Shown: positions 41,817 through 51,094 of the stretch, piece by piece
Layout of the letters: each line of letters starts with the position of its first letter
How positions within the stretch are numbered: the stretch's first letter is position 1
Assembly (NCBI GenBank): GCA_965208965.1
Contig: OZ242384.1
Location: 5,146,001-5,210,000, forward strand
From: Bin5 sp965208965
Lineage (GTDB): Bacteria; Chloroflexota; Anaerolineae; Caldilineales; Caldilineaceae
Length of the DNA: 64,000 nucleotides
Direction: 5' to 3'
Translations under genes and position numbers: made by a program
Notes under the pieces: generated by a model
Seen by the model: the letters and a program-made list of their open reading frames with translations, nothing else
Told to the model about the DNA's origin: nothing
The model's database searches: none

Positions 41817-41984
41817 AACCACGAACTAGGACCCAAGAGACCAGGAAGGCTCGCGAAGGCATCGGCAGATCTCGTTGCCTTCGCGGCTTTCCTGGATTCA
41901 AAAGGTTGCACCGGCGCACACTGGCCGTATCGCGACTCCCGCAGGGTCGGCCGGCATTAGAACGCGGCAGAGAGGCAGTTATCC

Positions 41985-42911
41985 TTGACCACCACCGGTC
42001 TGACACCTCGCAGTAATTTCTGGCAAAGCAGGCGTGTTCGCGACGCCATCGTTGCTTACGCCTTCATCTTGCCGTGGGTCATTGGCTTTATCCTCTTCGT
42101 CGGAGGCCCCATCGTAGCGTCATTTGTCCTCAGTTTCTTTCGCTGGAAGATGATCGCGCCCCCCAAGTTTTACGGTCTGACACATTACATAAACATGGTC
42201 ACGACAGATGAACTGTTTCGCATTTCGATCTGGGTGACGTTCAAGTTCGTGATAATCTCCGTACCTGTAAGCCAGGTGCTGGCCCTGGGATTGGCGTTGC
42301 TACTGAACCAGCGGATACGCGGTCTCGGGTTCTGGCGTTCGGCCTTCTATCTGCCTGCAGTTGTCAGCGGCGTGGCCGGGTCGGTCATTTGGGTGTGGAT
42401 GTATCACGTAGAGCTGGGGATCGTGAACAATGGATTGGCGTTGATGGGACTGGAAGGGCGAAACTGGCTCTATGACAGGGAGCTTGTCCTGGGCTCGCTA
42501 ATCGTCAAGAGTCTTTGGAACATCGGCATTCCCATGGTCATTTATCTGGCTGCTTTGCAGGGGATGCCACAGCAGCTGTATGAAGCTGCAGACATTGATG
42601 GCTCTGGGGAGGTATCGAAGTTCTTCGCGATTACACTGCCGATGCTGTCGCCCGCCATTTTCTTCAACGTGGTCATGGGCATCATTGCCTCGGTGCAGAC
42701 CTTTGCCGAACCCTATGTGATGACAGGAGGCGGCCCGGACAATGCAACGCTCTTTCTGGGCCTCCATCTCTATCAAAACGCCTTCCATTACCTCAAGATG
42801 GGCTACGCTTCCGCTATGGCCTGGATTATGTTCCTGCTCATTTTCGGGCTGACGGTCTTCCAATTTGGCCTTGCCGGCCGCTGGGTCTATTACGAGGGCG
42901 GCGCCCGCTAA
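41985..42911 (+). CDS. Sugar ABC transporter permease, MalF-like (second importer)
   Basis: The 308-residue inner-membrane protein has six hydrophobic helices, beginning IVAYAFILPWVIGFILFVGGP, and the EAA loop LYEAADIDGSGEVSKFFAITLPML that contacts the ATPase. Length is normal for the family, unlike the enlarged permease of the first importer. Start is the TTG at 41985, with AGAGG about ten bases ahead; no better codon is near. The 168-base gap from the binding protein may hold regulatory sequence, but I see no clear hairpin. Second permease follows 19 bases after the stop. Confidence 0.9.
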   Translation: MTTTGLTPRSNFWQSRRVRDAIVAYAFILPWVIGFILFVGGPIVASFVLSFFRWKMIAPPKFYGLTHYINMVTTDELFRISIWVTFKFVIISVPVSQVLALGLALLLNQRIRGLGFWRSAFYLPAVVSGVAGSVIWVWMYHVELGIVNNGLALMGLEGRNWLYDRELVLGSLIVKSLWNIGIPMVIYLAALQGMPQQLYEAADIDGSGEVSKFFAITLPMLSPAIFFNVVMGIIASVQTFAEPYVMTGGGPDNATLFLGLHLYQNAFHYLKMGYASAMAWIMFLLIFGLTVFQFGLAGRWVYYEGGAR

Positions 42912-42930
42912 ACCGCCGGGAGATTCGACC

Positions 42931-43875
42931 GTGGTCGTTGGAAATGAAACGGTTCCGATAACTGAACGGCTGCAAAGCGACGCTTACACGCGTCCCAGCA
43001 GACTACGCACCATTCTGATTGGCAACCGATTTCAGACCGGCCTTGTGCGATTGATTGTAATTTATGTAGTCCTGATTTTCTCGGCCTTTCTCTTTCTTTT
43101 GCCGTTCTATTGGATGGTGAACACCGCCCTCAAGCCATCTAATCAGGTCTTCACATTGCCACCCACTTGGATACCAGAGCCGGTAATGTGGTCGAATTTC
43201 CTGACCGCTTTCACAATCCAGTATGAGACGGACCCCCCTGTTTACAACTATGCGCTGAACACGTTGATCGTAACGGTAAATGGAGTTGTCTCGACGATAT
43301 TCTCCAGCGCGCTGGTCGCCTATGCATTTGCCCGCCTGGAATTCCCGGGCAAGAACGTCATTTTTCTGGGAATCCTGAGTACGCTCATGATCCCTTTTGC
43401 AGTCGTGATGGTGCCCCAGTTTATAATTTGGCGGTATTTGAACTGGCTGGACACGCTGTGGCCTCTAATGATTCCGCACTGGTTCGGGTCGGCCTGGAAC
43501 ATTTTTCTGTTGCGCCAGTTTTTTATGACGATCCCAAGGGAGTATGACGAAGCAGCCTATCTGGACGGCGCGTCGCGGTGGCATATCTTCATTCGGATCA
43601 TCCTGCCCCTTTCCAAGCCGGCTCTGGCGGCCGTCGCGGTATTTGCATTCGTATTTTTCTGGAATGACTTTCTGGGGCCGCTGATCATATTGTCGACCCC
43701 TGAAAACTTTACGCTGACGTTATTCCTGGCGAACTTTAGTGTGGCCTATCGGGGAACACCCTGGCACTTGTATATGGCCGCCGCACTCATCATTATTCTT
43801 CCCTGCCTTGTCCTGTTTTTCTTTTCTCAGAACGCATTTCTGAAGGGGATAACGGTTTCCGACCTGAAAGGTTGA
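42931..43875 (+). CDS. Sugar ABC transporter permease, MalG-like (second importer)
   Basis: The 314-residue permease has a membrane helix VIYVVLIFSAFLFLLPFYW, a periplasmic loop (FTLPPTWIPEPVMW), and the EAA loop EYDEAAYLDGASRWHIFIRIILPLS. It ends LKGITVSDLKG, the common MalG-type tail. A GTG at 42931 is chosen since GGGAGA precedes it; a TTG at 42865 would overlap the first permease and adds an unconserved stretch. It is followed 62 bases later by a rhamnonate-dehydratase-like enolase, linking this importer to sugar-acid breakdown. No ATPase gene is in the cluster. Confidence 0.9.
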   Translation: MVVGNETVPITERLQSDAYTRPSRLRTILIGNRFQTGLVRLIVIYVVLIFSAFLFLLPFYWMVNTALKPSNQVFTLPPTWIPEPVMWSNFLTAFTIQYETDPPVYNYALNTLIVTVNGVVSTIFSSALVAYAFARLEFPGKNVIFLGILSTLMIPFAVVMVPQFIIWRYLNWLDTLWPLMIPHWFGSAWNIFLLRQFFMTIPREYDEAAYLDGASRWHIFIRIILPLSKPALAAVAVFAFVFFWNDFLGPLIILSTPENFTLTLFLANFSVAYRGTPWHLYMAAALIIILPCLVLFFFSQNAFLKGITVSDLKG

Positions 43876-43937
43876 GGTCAGCGGCCTCTTTCACGAGCGT
43901 TTCTTCAGAACAATCCTTCACAGATACTGAGGCAAAT

Positions 43938-45104
43938 ATGAAAATCAAAGAGATTCGTGCATTTGAGATTGCAGACGGGGCGCGGCCGCAGACGAAGCCG
44001 CGCACGCCAAGCAGGGCCGATACCATTCATATGAATCGTCCGATGGCCCGCTATCCCCGTTTCCCCAACGGTGAAGGGCACGTCTCGATGGCGCCATGGA
44101 AACGGCCGGCCGTGCTGGTAACGGCTGAGGACGGCACGCAGGGCTTCGGCATCTCCCTTTACGGGTCTGTAGTTGCACCCATGATCAACGAGCATTTCGG
44201 TCCCAATCTGGTCGGCGAGAACGCCATGGCCACTGAAAAACTTTGGGATATGATGGTGCGGCTCTCGACTGCGTTCAGCCCCACTGGCATGACAAGCTAC
44301 GCAATCAGCGCGCTCGACGTGGCCTTATGGGATCTCAAGGGAAAACTGCTGGGTCTGCCGGTATACGAGCTGCTGGGAGGGCCGCAGAAGGAAAAAATAT
44401 TCTGCTACGCATCCGGTTTCGACCAGGAGTGGTACATGGAATTGGGGTTCAAGGCCACCAAGCTTTTCAGCCCCTGGGGACCTGAACAGGGGATGGAGGG
44501 TCTCCACAGGCTGGAGGAACTGGTGGCAAGCACGCGCGAAACCATTGGTGACGAGGTGGAGTTGATGTTGGATGGCTGGACGGCCTATGATCCTGAATAC
44601 ACTGTGCGTGTGGCCGAGAGGATGCGACCCTACAACCTCAAGTGGCTGGAAGACTATATCCAGCCTGAAGATCTTCTGGGCTACGAGTCGATCCGGCAGC
44701 GATTGCCCTGGCAGACGCTGGCCACCGGCGAGCACTGGTACAATCTGGCGCCCTTTGCCCACGCCGCGGGCAAACGTCTCGTGGACATCTTCCAGCCGGA
44801 CGTGCTCTGGTGCGGCGGCATTACAGCTGCCGCCAAAATCTGTCACCTGGCGCAGGCGAATAACATTTCCGTCATCGCTCACGGCGGGATGAATTACCCC
44901 TATGGACAACATCTTTCCATGGCAATGCCGGCGGTGACATGGGGCGAACGCTCGGAGAGTGTCTCAGCCCCCGGCGTGCCCCTGGAGGAAATGGTCAAAC
45001 TGCCAGGCACTGCAGTCATAAAGGACGGATACTTGCGGCCCAGCGATGCGCCAGGGTTTGGTCTCGAAATTGACGATGCCTGGCTGGAAAAGGTAACTGT
45101 CTGA
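43938..45104 (+). CDS. Enolase superfamily sugar-acid dehydratase, L-rhamnonate dehydratase-like
   Basis: The 388-residue protein resembles RhmD-type dehydratases. It has STAFSPTGMTSYAISALDVALWDLKGK, CYASGF, the metal ligands in LMLDGWTAYD, WLEDYIQPED and LATGEHWYN, then IFQPDVLWCGGITAAAK and VIAHGGMN with the catalytic His. RhmD converts L-rhamnonate (or L-lyxonate, L-mannonate) to a 2-keto-3-deoxy acid. The initial MKIKEIRAFEI is the typical start of the capping domain. It lies directly behind the second ABC importer, making the importer a candidate for a deoxy-sugar or aldonate, and ahead of a luciferase-like oxidoreductase. Confidence 0.86.
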   Translation: MKIKEIRAFEIADGARPQTKPRTPSRADTIHMNRPMARYPRFPNGEGHVSMAPWKRPAVLVTAEDGTQGFGISLYGSVVAPMINEHFGPNLVGENAMATEKLWDMMVRLSTAFSPTGMTSYAISALDVALWDLKGKLLGLPVYELLGGPQKEKIFCYASGFDQEWYMELGFKATKLFSPWGPEQGMEGLHRLEELVASTRETIGDEVELMLDGWTAYDPEYTVRVAERMRPYNLKWLEDYIQPEDLLGYESIRQRLPWQTLATGEHWYNLAPFAHAAGKRLVDIFQPDVLWCGGITAAAKICHLAQANNISVIAHGGMNYPYGQHLSMAMPAVTWGERSESVSAPGVPLEEMVKLPGTAVIKDGYLRPSDAPGFGLEIDDAWLEKVTV

Positions 45105-45191
45105 TTCGAACTATGCAAGAACGCGCACACACAACCACCTGTTGACGAAAGATTCCACCTTATTGCGTCTCACTGAACTGGAGAAAAGCCC

Positions 45192-46259
45192 ATGGAACTC
45201 GGCTATTTTCTGATGCCCGTTCACCCGCCTGAAAAGGACTTTACGCAGAGTCTCGAAGAGGACTTGGAGTTGATCGAGCGGGCCGAGGGGCTTGGGTACT
45301 CCGAGGCCTGGATTGGCCAGCATCACTCGGTCAAATGGGAGCCGATGCCTTCGAACGACGTCTTCATTGCCAATGCCATGGCCCGCACCAGTACCATAAA
45401 GTTTGGGACGGGCGTGACGATCGCACCCTTCCACCACCCGGTCAATGTGGCAGTCCGCATGTCGATGCTGGACCACCTTTCCCGCGGCCGACTGATGTGC
45501 GGCTTTGGCCAGACCGGCATTCCCACAGACCTCAGCTTGTTCGACCTGCCTGCGGATCCCCGAACATTGGGCCTGATGACGGTCGAAAGCATAAACATGG
45601 TGCTGAAGTTGTGGACGGAAGACGCGCCCTACGACTTCAAGGGCGACTACTGGCATATACATATCGATGAGACGCGCCCGGACATAGGATTAGGCGAGAT
45701 ACTGAGGCCCTATCAGAAGCCGCATCCGCCGGTGGCGATGGCCGTCCTGAAGGGCACTTCCATGGCCGCGCGCATGGCAGGGCAGCGCGGGTTCTTCCCC
45801 GTGAGCACGAATCTGGTTCCCATGGCGACATTAGCCCAACACTGGGAAACTTTCTGCGAGGGCGCACATGAAGCGGGCCGGGACACGCCCGATCGGAGCA
45901 TTTGGCGAATCGCGCGCAACATCTTTGTGGGCGATTCGAAAGAGGAGGCGTTTGATTTTGCTCTCAACAGCGCTTTCGGACGCTCCTTCGCCTATCTGAT
46001 CGATTTGATAGGGCCCGGTCGTCTCGACGGGTGGAAAGAGGACCCGGACATGCCTGACGAAGAGGTGACGGCAGAGTACGCGGTGCGGAGGCTGGCGATT
46101 GTCGGTGACGTTGATGAGTGCATCCGCCGTCTGCAGGAGATTCAGGAGCTGACGGGGGGCTTTGGAACGTTGCTGGCCATCGGTCATGACTGGGATGACA
46201 AGCCGCGCTGGCTGCGCTCGATGGAACTATTGAAGAATGAGGTTGTACCGGCGCTGTAG
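45192..46259 (+). CDS. LLM class flavin-dependent oxidoreductase (luciferase-like)
   Basis: The 355-residue protein has the luciferase-like monooxygenase TIM barrel, beginning MELGYFLMPVHPP, with EAWIGQHHSV, KFGTGVTIAPFHHPVNVAVRMSMLD split over residues 70-95, and SRGRLMCGFGQTG. The substrate binding of FMN/F420 is expected in these regions. Members oxidise alkanes, sulfonates or aldehydes, so the substrate is not clear. It has a fair ribosome-binding site (GGAGAAAAG). It follows the RhmD-like gene by 87 bases and is followed by a truncated permease relic. Confidence 0.85.
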   Translation: MELGYFLMPVHPPEKDFTQSLEEDLELIERAEGLGYSEAWIGQHHSVKWEPMPSNDVFIANAMARTSTIKFGTGVTIAPFHHPVNVAVRMSMLDHLSRGRLMCGFGQTGIPTDLSLFDLPADPRTLGLMTVESINMVLKLWTEDAPYDFKGDYWHIHIDETRPDIGLGEILRPYQKPHPPVAMAVLKGTSMAARMAGQRGFFPVSTNLVPMATLAQHWETFCEGAHEAGRDTPDRSIWRIARNIFVGDSKEEAFDFALNSAFGRSFAYLIDLIGPGRLDGWKEDPDMPDEEVTAEYAVRRLAIVGDVDECIRRLQEIQELTGGFGTLLAIGHDWDDKPRWLRSMELLKNEVVPAL

Positions 46260-46294
46260 GACGGCTGGCCAAATCGCCGGTTGTTATTCATTAG

Positions 46295-46684
46295 GGCTTT
46301 CTTGCGATTCCACAGGAGGTGGAAGAGTCCGCATTCATTGACGGCGCGAACTGGTGGCAGACTTTCTGGCGAATCGCTCTGCCTTTGGCGGCCAGCGCAA
46401 TGGTCGTCATCGGCACGCTAGCATTTGTCGGCGTCTGGAGCGACTACATCATCACTTATACGATGATCGACCGCGATGCACAGTTGACCATCTCGGTGGG
46501 AATCAAAAAGGTACTCGCTACAAGCTATGAGTCGGCGCTCTCTCCCCGCTTCCGCAATCAGTTCGCGGGCGAAGCCGCCGACGCGACGATGCTCCTTTTC
46601 AGCGCATTGCCTGTCATGGTCATCTACGCACTGATGCAGAAATGGTTCATGCGCGGGTTGACCGAAGGCGCTATCAAGTTTTAG
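46295..46684 (+). pseudogene. C-terminal relic of a MalG-type sugar permease
   Basis: Codons from 46295, just after a TAG, read GFLAIPQEVEESAFIDGANW, which is the EAA loop of a MalG-type permease, and continue through the last membrane helices (AMVVIGTLAFVGVWSDYII; LLFSALPVMVIYALMQ) to the normal tail MRGLTEGAIKF. About 150 N-terminal residues, with the first three or four helices, are missing. A start at GTG 46319 could give a 121-residue fragment, but it would lack the transport path. It is not a copy of the nearby permeases by sequence, so a whole third importer was probably lost here by deletion. Confidence 0.82.
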
Positions 46685-46711
46685 TCACTGGTTGGCGACG
46701 AGGACAGTTTC

Positions 46712-47977
46712 TTAGACCAGTCCAAGCTCTTCGTCGATCTCCAACTGGTAGGCGTCGACTTGCTCTCTCAGCACCTCCTCCATGGTCAGCGCTCTGCCTG
46801 CCTCACTTGATTCCAGCATAGCATAAGATAGGGCAACTGAACGCGTGCCCTGGGCTGCATCGACCTCGATGCTGCCGCCGTCCTCGATCGCGAGTCCCAG
46901 CTCACCGTATTCGGTGGCGATCAGCTTGCGATCAGTCTCTTGGAATGGAAAGTCATAGCCCCAGAGACGGTCGCCGCCAAAGAGGGCAGCGGTAATTGGC
47001 TCAAGGTGGAAGTCGGGCACAAGATCCAGCAGGCTTGCATCGGATACCGTTTCCCCGTCCTTGTGCATGGTGATGAGCTGGCCCGATCTGTCAGAGGGTA
47101 GCTCAAGGGACCCGGCCGAGCCGTGAATCTGACGCGTCCATACGCCCTGGCCGTGGGCGGCGTGGTCCTCAATGAACTGGCCGACTGCGCCGTTTTCGAA
47201 TAGCAGCGTCGCGTATGAGGCGTCTTCGGCGGTTGCCTCGAATTGGGCGGGCATCTGCCTTTGCCACTTTCCGTAGACGCCGGCCGGGTTACTGGACGAC
47301 TGGCCGGCTGGTCCGGCCGCAGGGTTGTAACGGATCGGTTCGTGCAAGCGGGACTGAGCGTAGACCGTACTGACGGGCCCCAGGTAGTACTCGAGAATGT
47401 CAGCAAAATGGACGCCTACGTCCAGCAGGACTCCACTCTCGTTCTTCTGATGCCGCCAAACTGAAATGGTCATGTGGCTGCCGCCGCCCATGGTGTTATG
47501 TATCATCAGTCGCGGCGATCCGATTACGCCGGCATCCAGCAGCGCCTTTCCCAGCCGATTCATGGGATCTCTACGGTAGTTCTCCGCTACGCTGACGATG
47601 CGACCGGTCCTTTCAGCGGCTTGCCGGATGCGGTTGCCGGCGCGTACGGTCAGGCCGACCGGCTTCTCGATCATGGCATGCCAACCGCGCTCCAATGCTT
47701 CTTCGGCCACTGTATGGTGATATCGAGGCGTGGTCGTGATGTCGACAGCCGCAACGCCCAGAGCTTCCAGCTCTTCCAAGGATTCAACGACCTGCGGGCG
47801 CGAGCCCAGACGCTCTTCGGCGTCGTCTGCCAGCGACTCGGCATTAGCCCGCACGGGATCGCAAGCGCCGACCAACTCGAAAGGCGAAAGCCCTGCATTA
47901 TGTAATTCGGCCAGGCCGTACAGGTGGCGGTGGCCCATTCCGCCGCATCCAACGATTGCGAGAGGGATCTTGTCCAT
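46712..47977 (-). CDS. Gfo/Idh/MocA family NAD(P)-dependent oxidoreductase
   Basis: The 421-residue protein has GCGGMGHRHL in its Rossmann fold near residue 11 and the signature MIEKPVGL near residue 103. The C-terminal domain has LLDVGVHFADILEYYLGP, with the catalytic Asp/His pair. It is longer than the relative at 1640 and has extra loops with Gly/Ser (AAGPAGQSSSNPAG). AAGGA precedes the ATG at 47977. The gene is convergent with the permease relic and 81 bases past the small membrane protein gene on the same strand. A sugar or inositol dehydrogenase role is likely, substrate unknown. Confidence 0.87.
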   Translation of the reverse strand: MDKIPLAIVGCGGMGHRHLYGLAELHNAGLSPFELVGACDPVRANAESLADDAEERLGSRPQVVESLEELEALGVAAVDITTTPRYHHTVAEEALERGWHAMIEKPVGLTVRAGNRIRQAAERTGRIVSVAENYRRDPMNRLGKALLDAGVIGSPRLMIHNTMGGGSHMTISVWRHQKNESGVLLDVGVHFADILEYYLGPVSTVYAQSRLHEPIRYNPAAGPAGQSSSNPAGVYGKWQRQMPAQFEATAEDASYATLLFENGAVGQFIEDHAAHGQGVWTRQIHGSAGSLELPSDRSGQLITMHKDGETVSDASLLDLVPDFHLEPITAALFGGDRLWGYDFPFQETDRKLIATEYGELGLAIEDGGSIEVDAAQGTRSVALSYAMLESSEAGRALTMEEVLREQVDAYQLEIDEELGLV

Positions 47978-48058
47978 GAAGGTTCCTTTTTGAGGAGATA
48001 TGGTTCGCGATTCACACTTTGATACGAAGCTCCGCGCCATGGATTCAGTCTTGAGTGG

Positions 48059-48466
48059 CTAATCTTCATTCTTAACTAGCTGAACGCTGGAAGCAAAAAA
48101 CAGGAGCGGCAGCGTTATGTCAATTAGGGTCCAAAGCCAGGCAAAGGAGTTCGCCGGGTTCGAGAACTGAAAGCCGACCCAGCTCCATAGAAGGGCGATG
48201 AACATAGCAATACTGCAATAGAGGACCCCATTCGCTTCCAGGTACTCTCTGGTTACGCCGTCGTCCGGGCCGTTGTCAACCGCGCGCTTCCTTTGAAAGG
48301 CGTAAAAAAGGACGATGACCATCCCCAGTACAAGAAGCGGATCCAGAACTCTGTAGACGGTCACCGCCATTCCTTCTCCGAGGGGATCGTAGAGCTGTGA
48401 ACTGATGAATTGTATATAGAGCACGACGGCAAACACTTTCAGGTATATGGAAAACAGTGACTTCAT
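48059..48466 (-). CDS. Small four-helix membrane protein of unknown function
   Basis: The 135-residue protein starts MKSLFSIYLKVFAVVLYIQF; AAGGAG lies eight bases before the ATG at 48466. Four hydrophobic segments can be seen: about 5-20, 38-56 (VLDPLLVLGMVIVLFYAF), 81-100 (VLYCSIAMFIALLWSWVGF) and 106-127 (LWTLIDITLPLLFFAS). Between the second and third lies a charged loop RKRAVDNGPDDGVTREYLEANG. I do not recognise the family. It is upstream of a Gfo/Idh/MocA gene on the same strand; no functional link is evident. Confidence 0.72.
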   Translation of the reverse strand: MKSLFSIYLKVFAVVLYIQFISSQLYDPLGEGMAVTVYRVLDPLLVLGMVIVLFYAFQRKRAVDNGPDDGVTREYLEANGVLYCSIAMFIALLWSWVGFQFSNPANSFAWLWTLIDITLPLLFFASSVQLVKNED

Positions 48467-48609
48467 ATTCTTTCTCCTTGTAACCTGTTCCGGCAAGCGA
48501 GGGTTCCGGAAGTGTACCGCATGCGTCTGGACTTAGGCAGAAAAGATGAAACGGGATGGACGCGACAGAAGAATGTCCGAGCTTCACGGGCGCCGCGGGC
48601 TTCGCAATT

Positions 48610-48646
48610 GCCTAGTGAAAAAATCTTAGTCACTCGCCTAGTGAAA
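48610..48646. repeat. Short direct repeat in the spacer after the first GT39 gene
   Basis: GCCTAGTGAAA occurs at 48610-48620 and 48636-48646 (26-base period), in the 200-base spacer between the small membrane protein gene and the glycosyltransferase gene. The inner part contains CACT/AGTG complementarity. No function is evident. Confidence 0.5.
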
Positions 48647-48703
48647 GCGGACCGGATGTAATCAAACCGCCGCGTCTTTACACGGTGGAGTGAGCTTTTC
48701 TGT

Positions 48704-50959
48704 TCACTTGGAATCGCTGTAATTCAGATGCGCTATTTTCGTCTCCGCCTCCCAGACGCCAAGTTCGACGGTTGGCTTCAGTGATTCCGTATCGTATACG
48801 ACGATTCGTAACTCGTAGTCTCCGAAAGGCAGGTCAGCCGGTAATTCAATGAGATGAAGAGAGTCAAACGGTTCGGTTTGCCCTCCCGCTCCGGTGGAAG
48901 AATGATCCGGCCTCCATAGTACATAATCACCCTGGAAGACGTTGCTGCCCTCAGCATCGTGGAGCCGCAGGGATACGGCGAAATCCACTCCCAGTTCGGG
49001 AGCGGTCTGCCATTGCAGAGCCAGCCAGAAGCGATTGCCTTCGTTCAAGTTGAGCGGAGACTGAGTCGACTGTTGCTTTTCGCCCTGACCGGCGGCCAGC
49101 CCCAAGAGAGAAATGCCGCCATCGTAATTGACAGTCAGCGGATCCAGAAATTCGTACAATATCCAGGGGCGTTCCCGGGAGAAGTCAGCGTAGGTCTTAA
49201 TCTGAAAGTCGTTGTACTGCTCTGTACCCAAATGCCGGCCGTACTTTTCGAAGAGAACTGCGAGACGCTGATCTTCGTCTCCAGACCAGATAACATCGTT
49301 GCTCCAGTCCACTACCTTCACTTCGGGAGGCGATTCTGACGTGGTCACAGCGGACTCAATCCGGTGAACAAAATCGGGCATGTCCGTGTGGACGAGATGA
49401 ACCGGCGCCCCGCCCTGGTACAAGTATTCGAAACTGTATTGCCATAGGTAACCCGGAACCAGAAACGCAACGCTTCCATCTGATGGCTGGTCATTCACGA
49501 TCTTTATGAGGTCGGTCCACCCTGACCCGTAAGCCCTATGAATCTCAGGCGAGGATGCCCAACTGTGGAAATAGTCGCGATAGGTGAAGACGCCCTGAAT
49601 CAGGATAGCAAGGCCCACCAGACTCGCGAAAACGGCGCCGGTCCTGGCATCCATCAGGTGAGAATAGCGACGCTTGACGAACAGAAAGAATTCCCAGATT
49701 CCAACGGCTACGAGCAGATAGATGGCCGGTATCGCGCCAATCATGCGAATGGTATTGGGGGGGACGGATGTTATCTCTCTCGCAAGCACTGCCGGCAAAA
49801 TCAGCAAAGCAAGCCAGAGCAACAGTAAGCGGTAGGCGGGGCGCCTTCGCCATTGCCAAACTGCCGTTCCCACGCCGATCCAGAAGAAGAGCGCCTGCCA
49901 GATGTTCAACACCGGCTTTCCCACCAGGTTGTGCCGCGGGAGAAGATCACCCCGGAAGCCAAAAGCCAGCACGTATCCCCACAGATTGCTCAGAAACGTT
50001 CCGAAAGGGTTTCCCAAATTGCGCTCGGAATCGAAGACCCAAGTTTGTGCACTGCGAAGAAAGAAGTGATCGGGATATCGGGCAAAATGAATGAGAATCG
50101 GCGCCGCGACCAATACCGAGAAAGCGACGAAGATGCCTGCCTTCTGCCATTCAGCCTTGGTGGGTGAGGCTATGAGACCAAAGAGAATCGGAGAAGAGCT
50201 TTCTTTCGCTGCTTTTTGTCCACCGCCTTTTCTGACCAAGGGAAGCAGAAAACTCAGGCCGAACAGGAGAAACAGAAAGGGCGTGAATCGTGCTGTAATG
50301 TAAGTATATGGCAGCAGCCCGGCACACATTCCCGCCAGCGCGATTCGCCACCAGTTTCCGAGCTTTGCAGCCAGGACGTTTTTCCGAGCTGGAGATTGTC
50401 CAGTTGGCTTGTCTTTCGAGGAGAAAGACTGCTCATCGTGCGACCAGGCCCACCAGAGCAGCGCCAGGCTCAGGCTGAGAAAGAAAGGGAGGAAGTTGCC
50501 CCTCAGCGCTGTACGCCCTATGACTGTCTGTCCGAGAGATACCGCCAGCAGACCGGCGCCTGTTCCTCCGATTAGCAAACCGCGCCACGGCGTAGGCCTG
50601 CGGCTGTGTTCATCCCGCCCGAAGAGTATCCAGCCCAGCCAGAAAAGAACAAACACGGTGCCCGCGCTGATGAGTGCAGTCGGCAGACGCACTGCCAGTA
50701 CTGTCCTTCCCAGGAAGGAGGTCGCAAGGGCAATCGCATAAACGATCATGCCCTCGCGGCCGTTATTCTCGGGAAAAAACGGGGCATGCTCTCCTTGCAA
50801 CACCTGCAAGGCATTCACACCATGCGTTCCTTCATCATGATGCAAGCCGGGAGGAAGTTCCGATAGGCGATGCAGGCGCATCGTCAGGACCAAAAGTGCA
50901 AGAAGGATCAGGGCCCCTATGGTTAGAAGTGTCAGGTGAAGGTGTTTGTCGCCTGCCAT
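48704..50959 (-). CDS. GT39-like membrane glycosyltransferase, paralogue 1
   Basis: The 751-residue protein has an N-terminal helix, then a first extracytoplasmic loop with LPPGLHHDEGTHGVNALQVLQGEH (split here as residues about 34-57), holding the paired acidic residues DE expected in GT-C enzymes of the ArnT/PMT type. About ten membrane helices follow (LALLWWAW, FLFLLFGLSFLLPLV, LLLLWLALLILPAVL), then a soluble C-terminal domain of about 330 residues. Such enzymes move a sugar from a polyprenyl-phosphate donor to lipid or protein outside the membrane. It is the last gene of a four-gene minus-strand block with two paralogues. Confidence 0.85.
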   Translation of the reverse strand: MAGDKHLHLTLLTIGALILLALLVLTMRLHRLSELPPGLHHDEGTHGVNALQVLQGEHAPFFPENNGREGMIVYAIALATSFLGRTVLAVRLPTALISAGTVFVLFWLGWILFGRDEHSRRPTPWRGLLIGGTGAGLLAVSLGQTVIGRTALRGNFLPFFLSLSLALLWWAWSHDEQSFSSKDKPTGQSPARKNVLAAKLGNWWRIALAGMCAGLLPYTYITARFTPFLFLLFGLSFLLPLVRKGGGQKAAKESSSPILFGLIASPTKAEWQKAGIFVAFSVLVAAPILIHFARYPDHFFLRSAQTWVFDSERNLGNPFGTFLSNLWGYVLAFGFRGDLLPRHNLVGKPVLNIWQALFFWIGVGTAVWQWRRRPAYRLLLLWLALLILPAVLAREITSVPPNTIRMIGAIPAIYLLVAVGIWEFFLFVKRRYSHLMDARTGAVFASLVGLAILIQGVFTYRDYFHSWASSPEIHRAYGSGWTDLIKIVNDQPSDGSVAFLVPGYLWQYSFEYLYQGGAPVHLVHTDMPDFVHRIESAVTTSESPPEVKVVDWSNDVIWSGDEDQRLAVLFEKYGRHLGTEQYNDFQIKTYADFSRERPWILYEFLDPLTVNYDGGISLLGLAAGQGEKQQSTQSPLNLNEGNRFWLALQWQTAPELGVDFAVSLRLHDAEGSNVFQGDYVLWRPDHSSTGAGGQTEPFDSLHLIELPADLPFGDYELRIVVYDTESLKPTVELGVWEAETKIAHLNYSDSK

Positions 50960-51094
50960 CCGGTTAACTCTTTATGTCCTCAGCGCTTTCGATGTCAATA
51001 ATATTCAATACGATCTCTTGGCATTACTGCCATATTATGCCTTCGTCAGCCAGCGGTCCGAGCCGTGGTCGTATCGCAGAAGTGGTACCCCCTT

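Noticed and set aside
42865..42930. TTG start for the second MalG-like permease, overlapping the first permease
   Set aside because: The extra 22 residues are Ala/Pro-rich and not conserved in type, while the GTG at 42931 has a ribosome-binding site.
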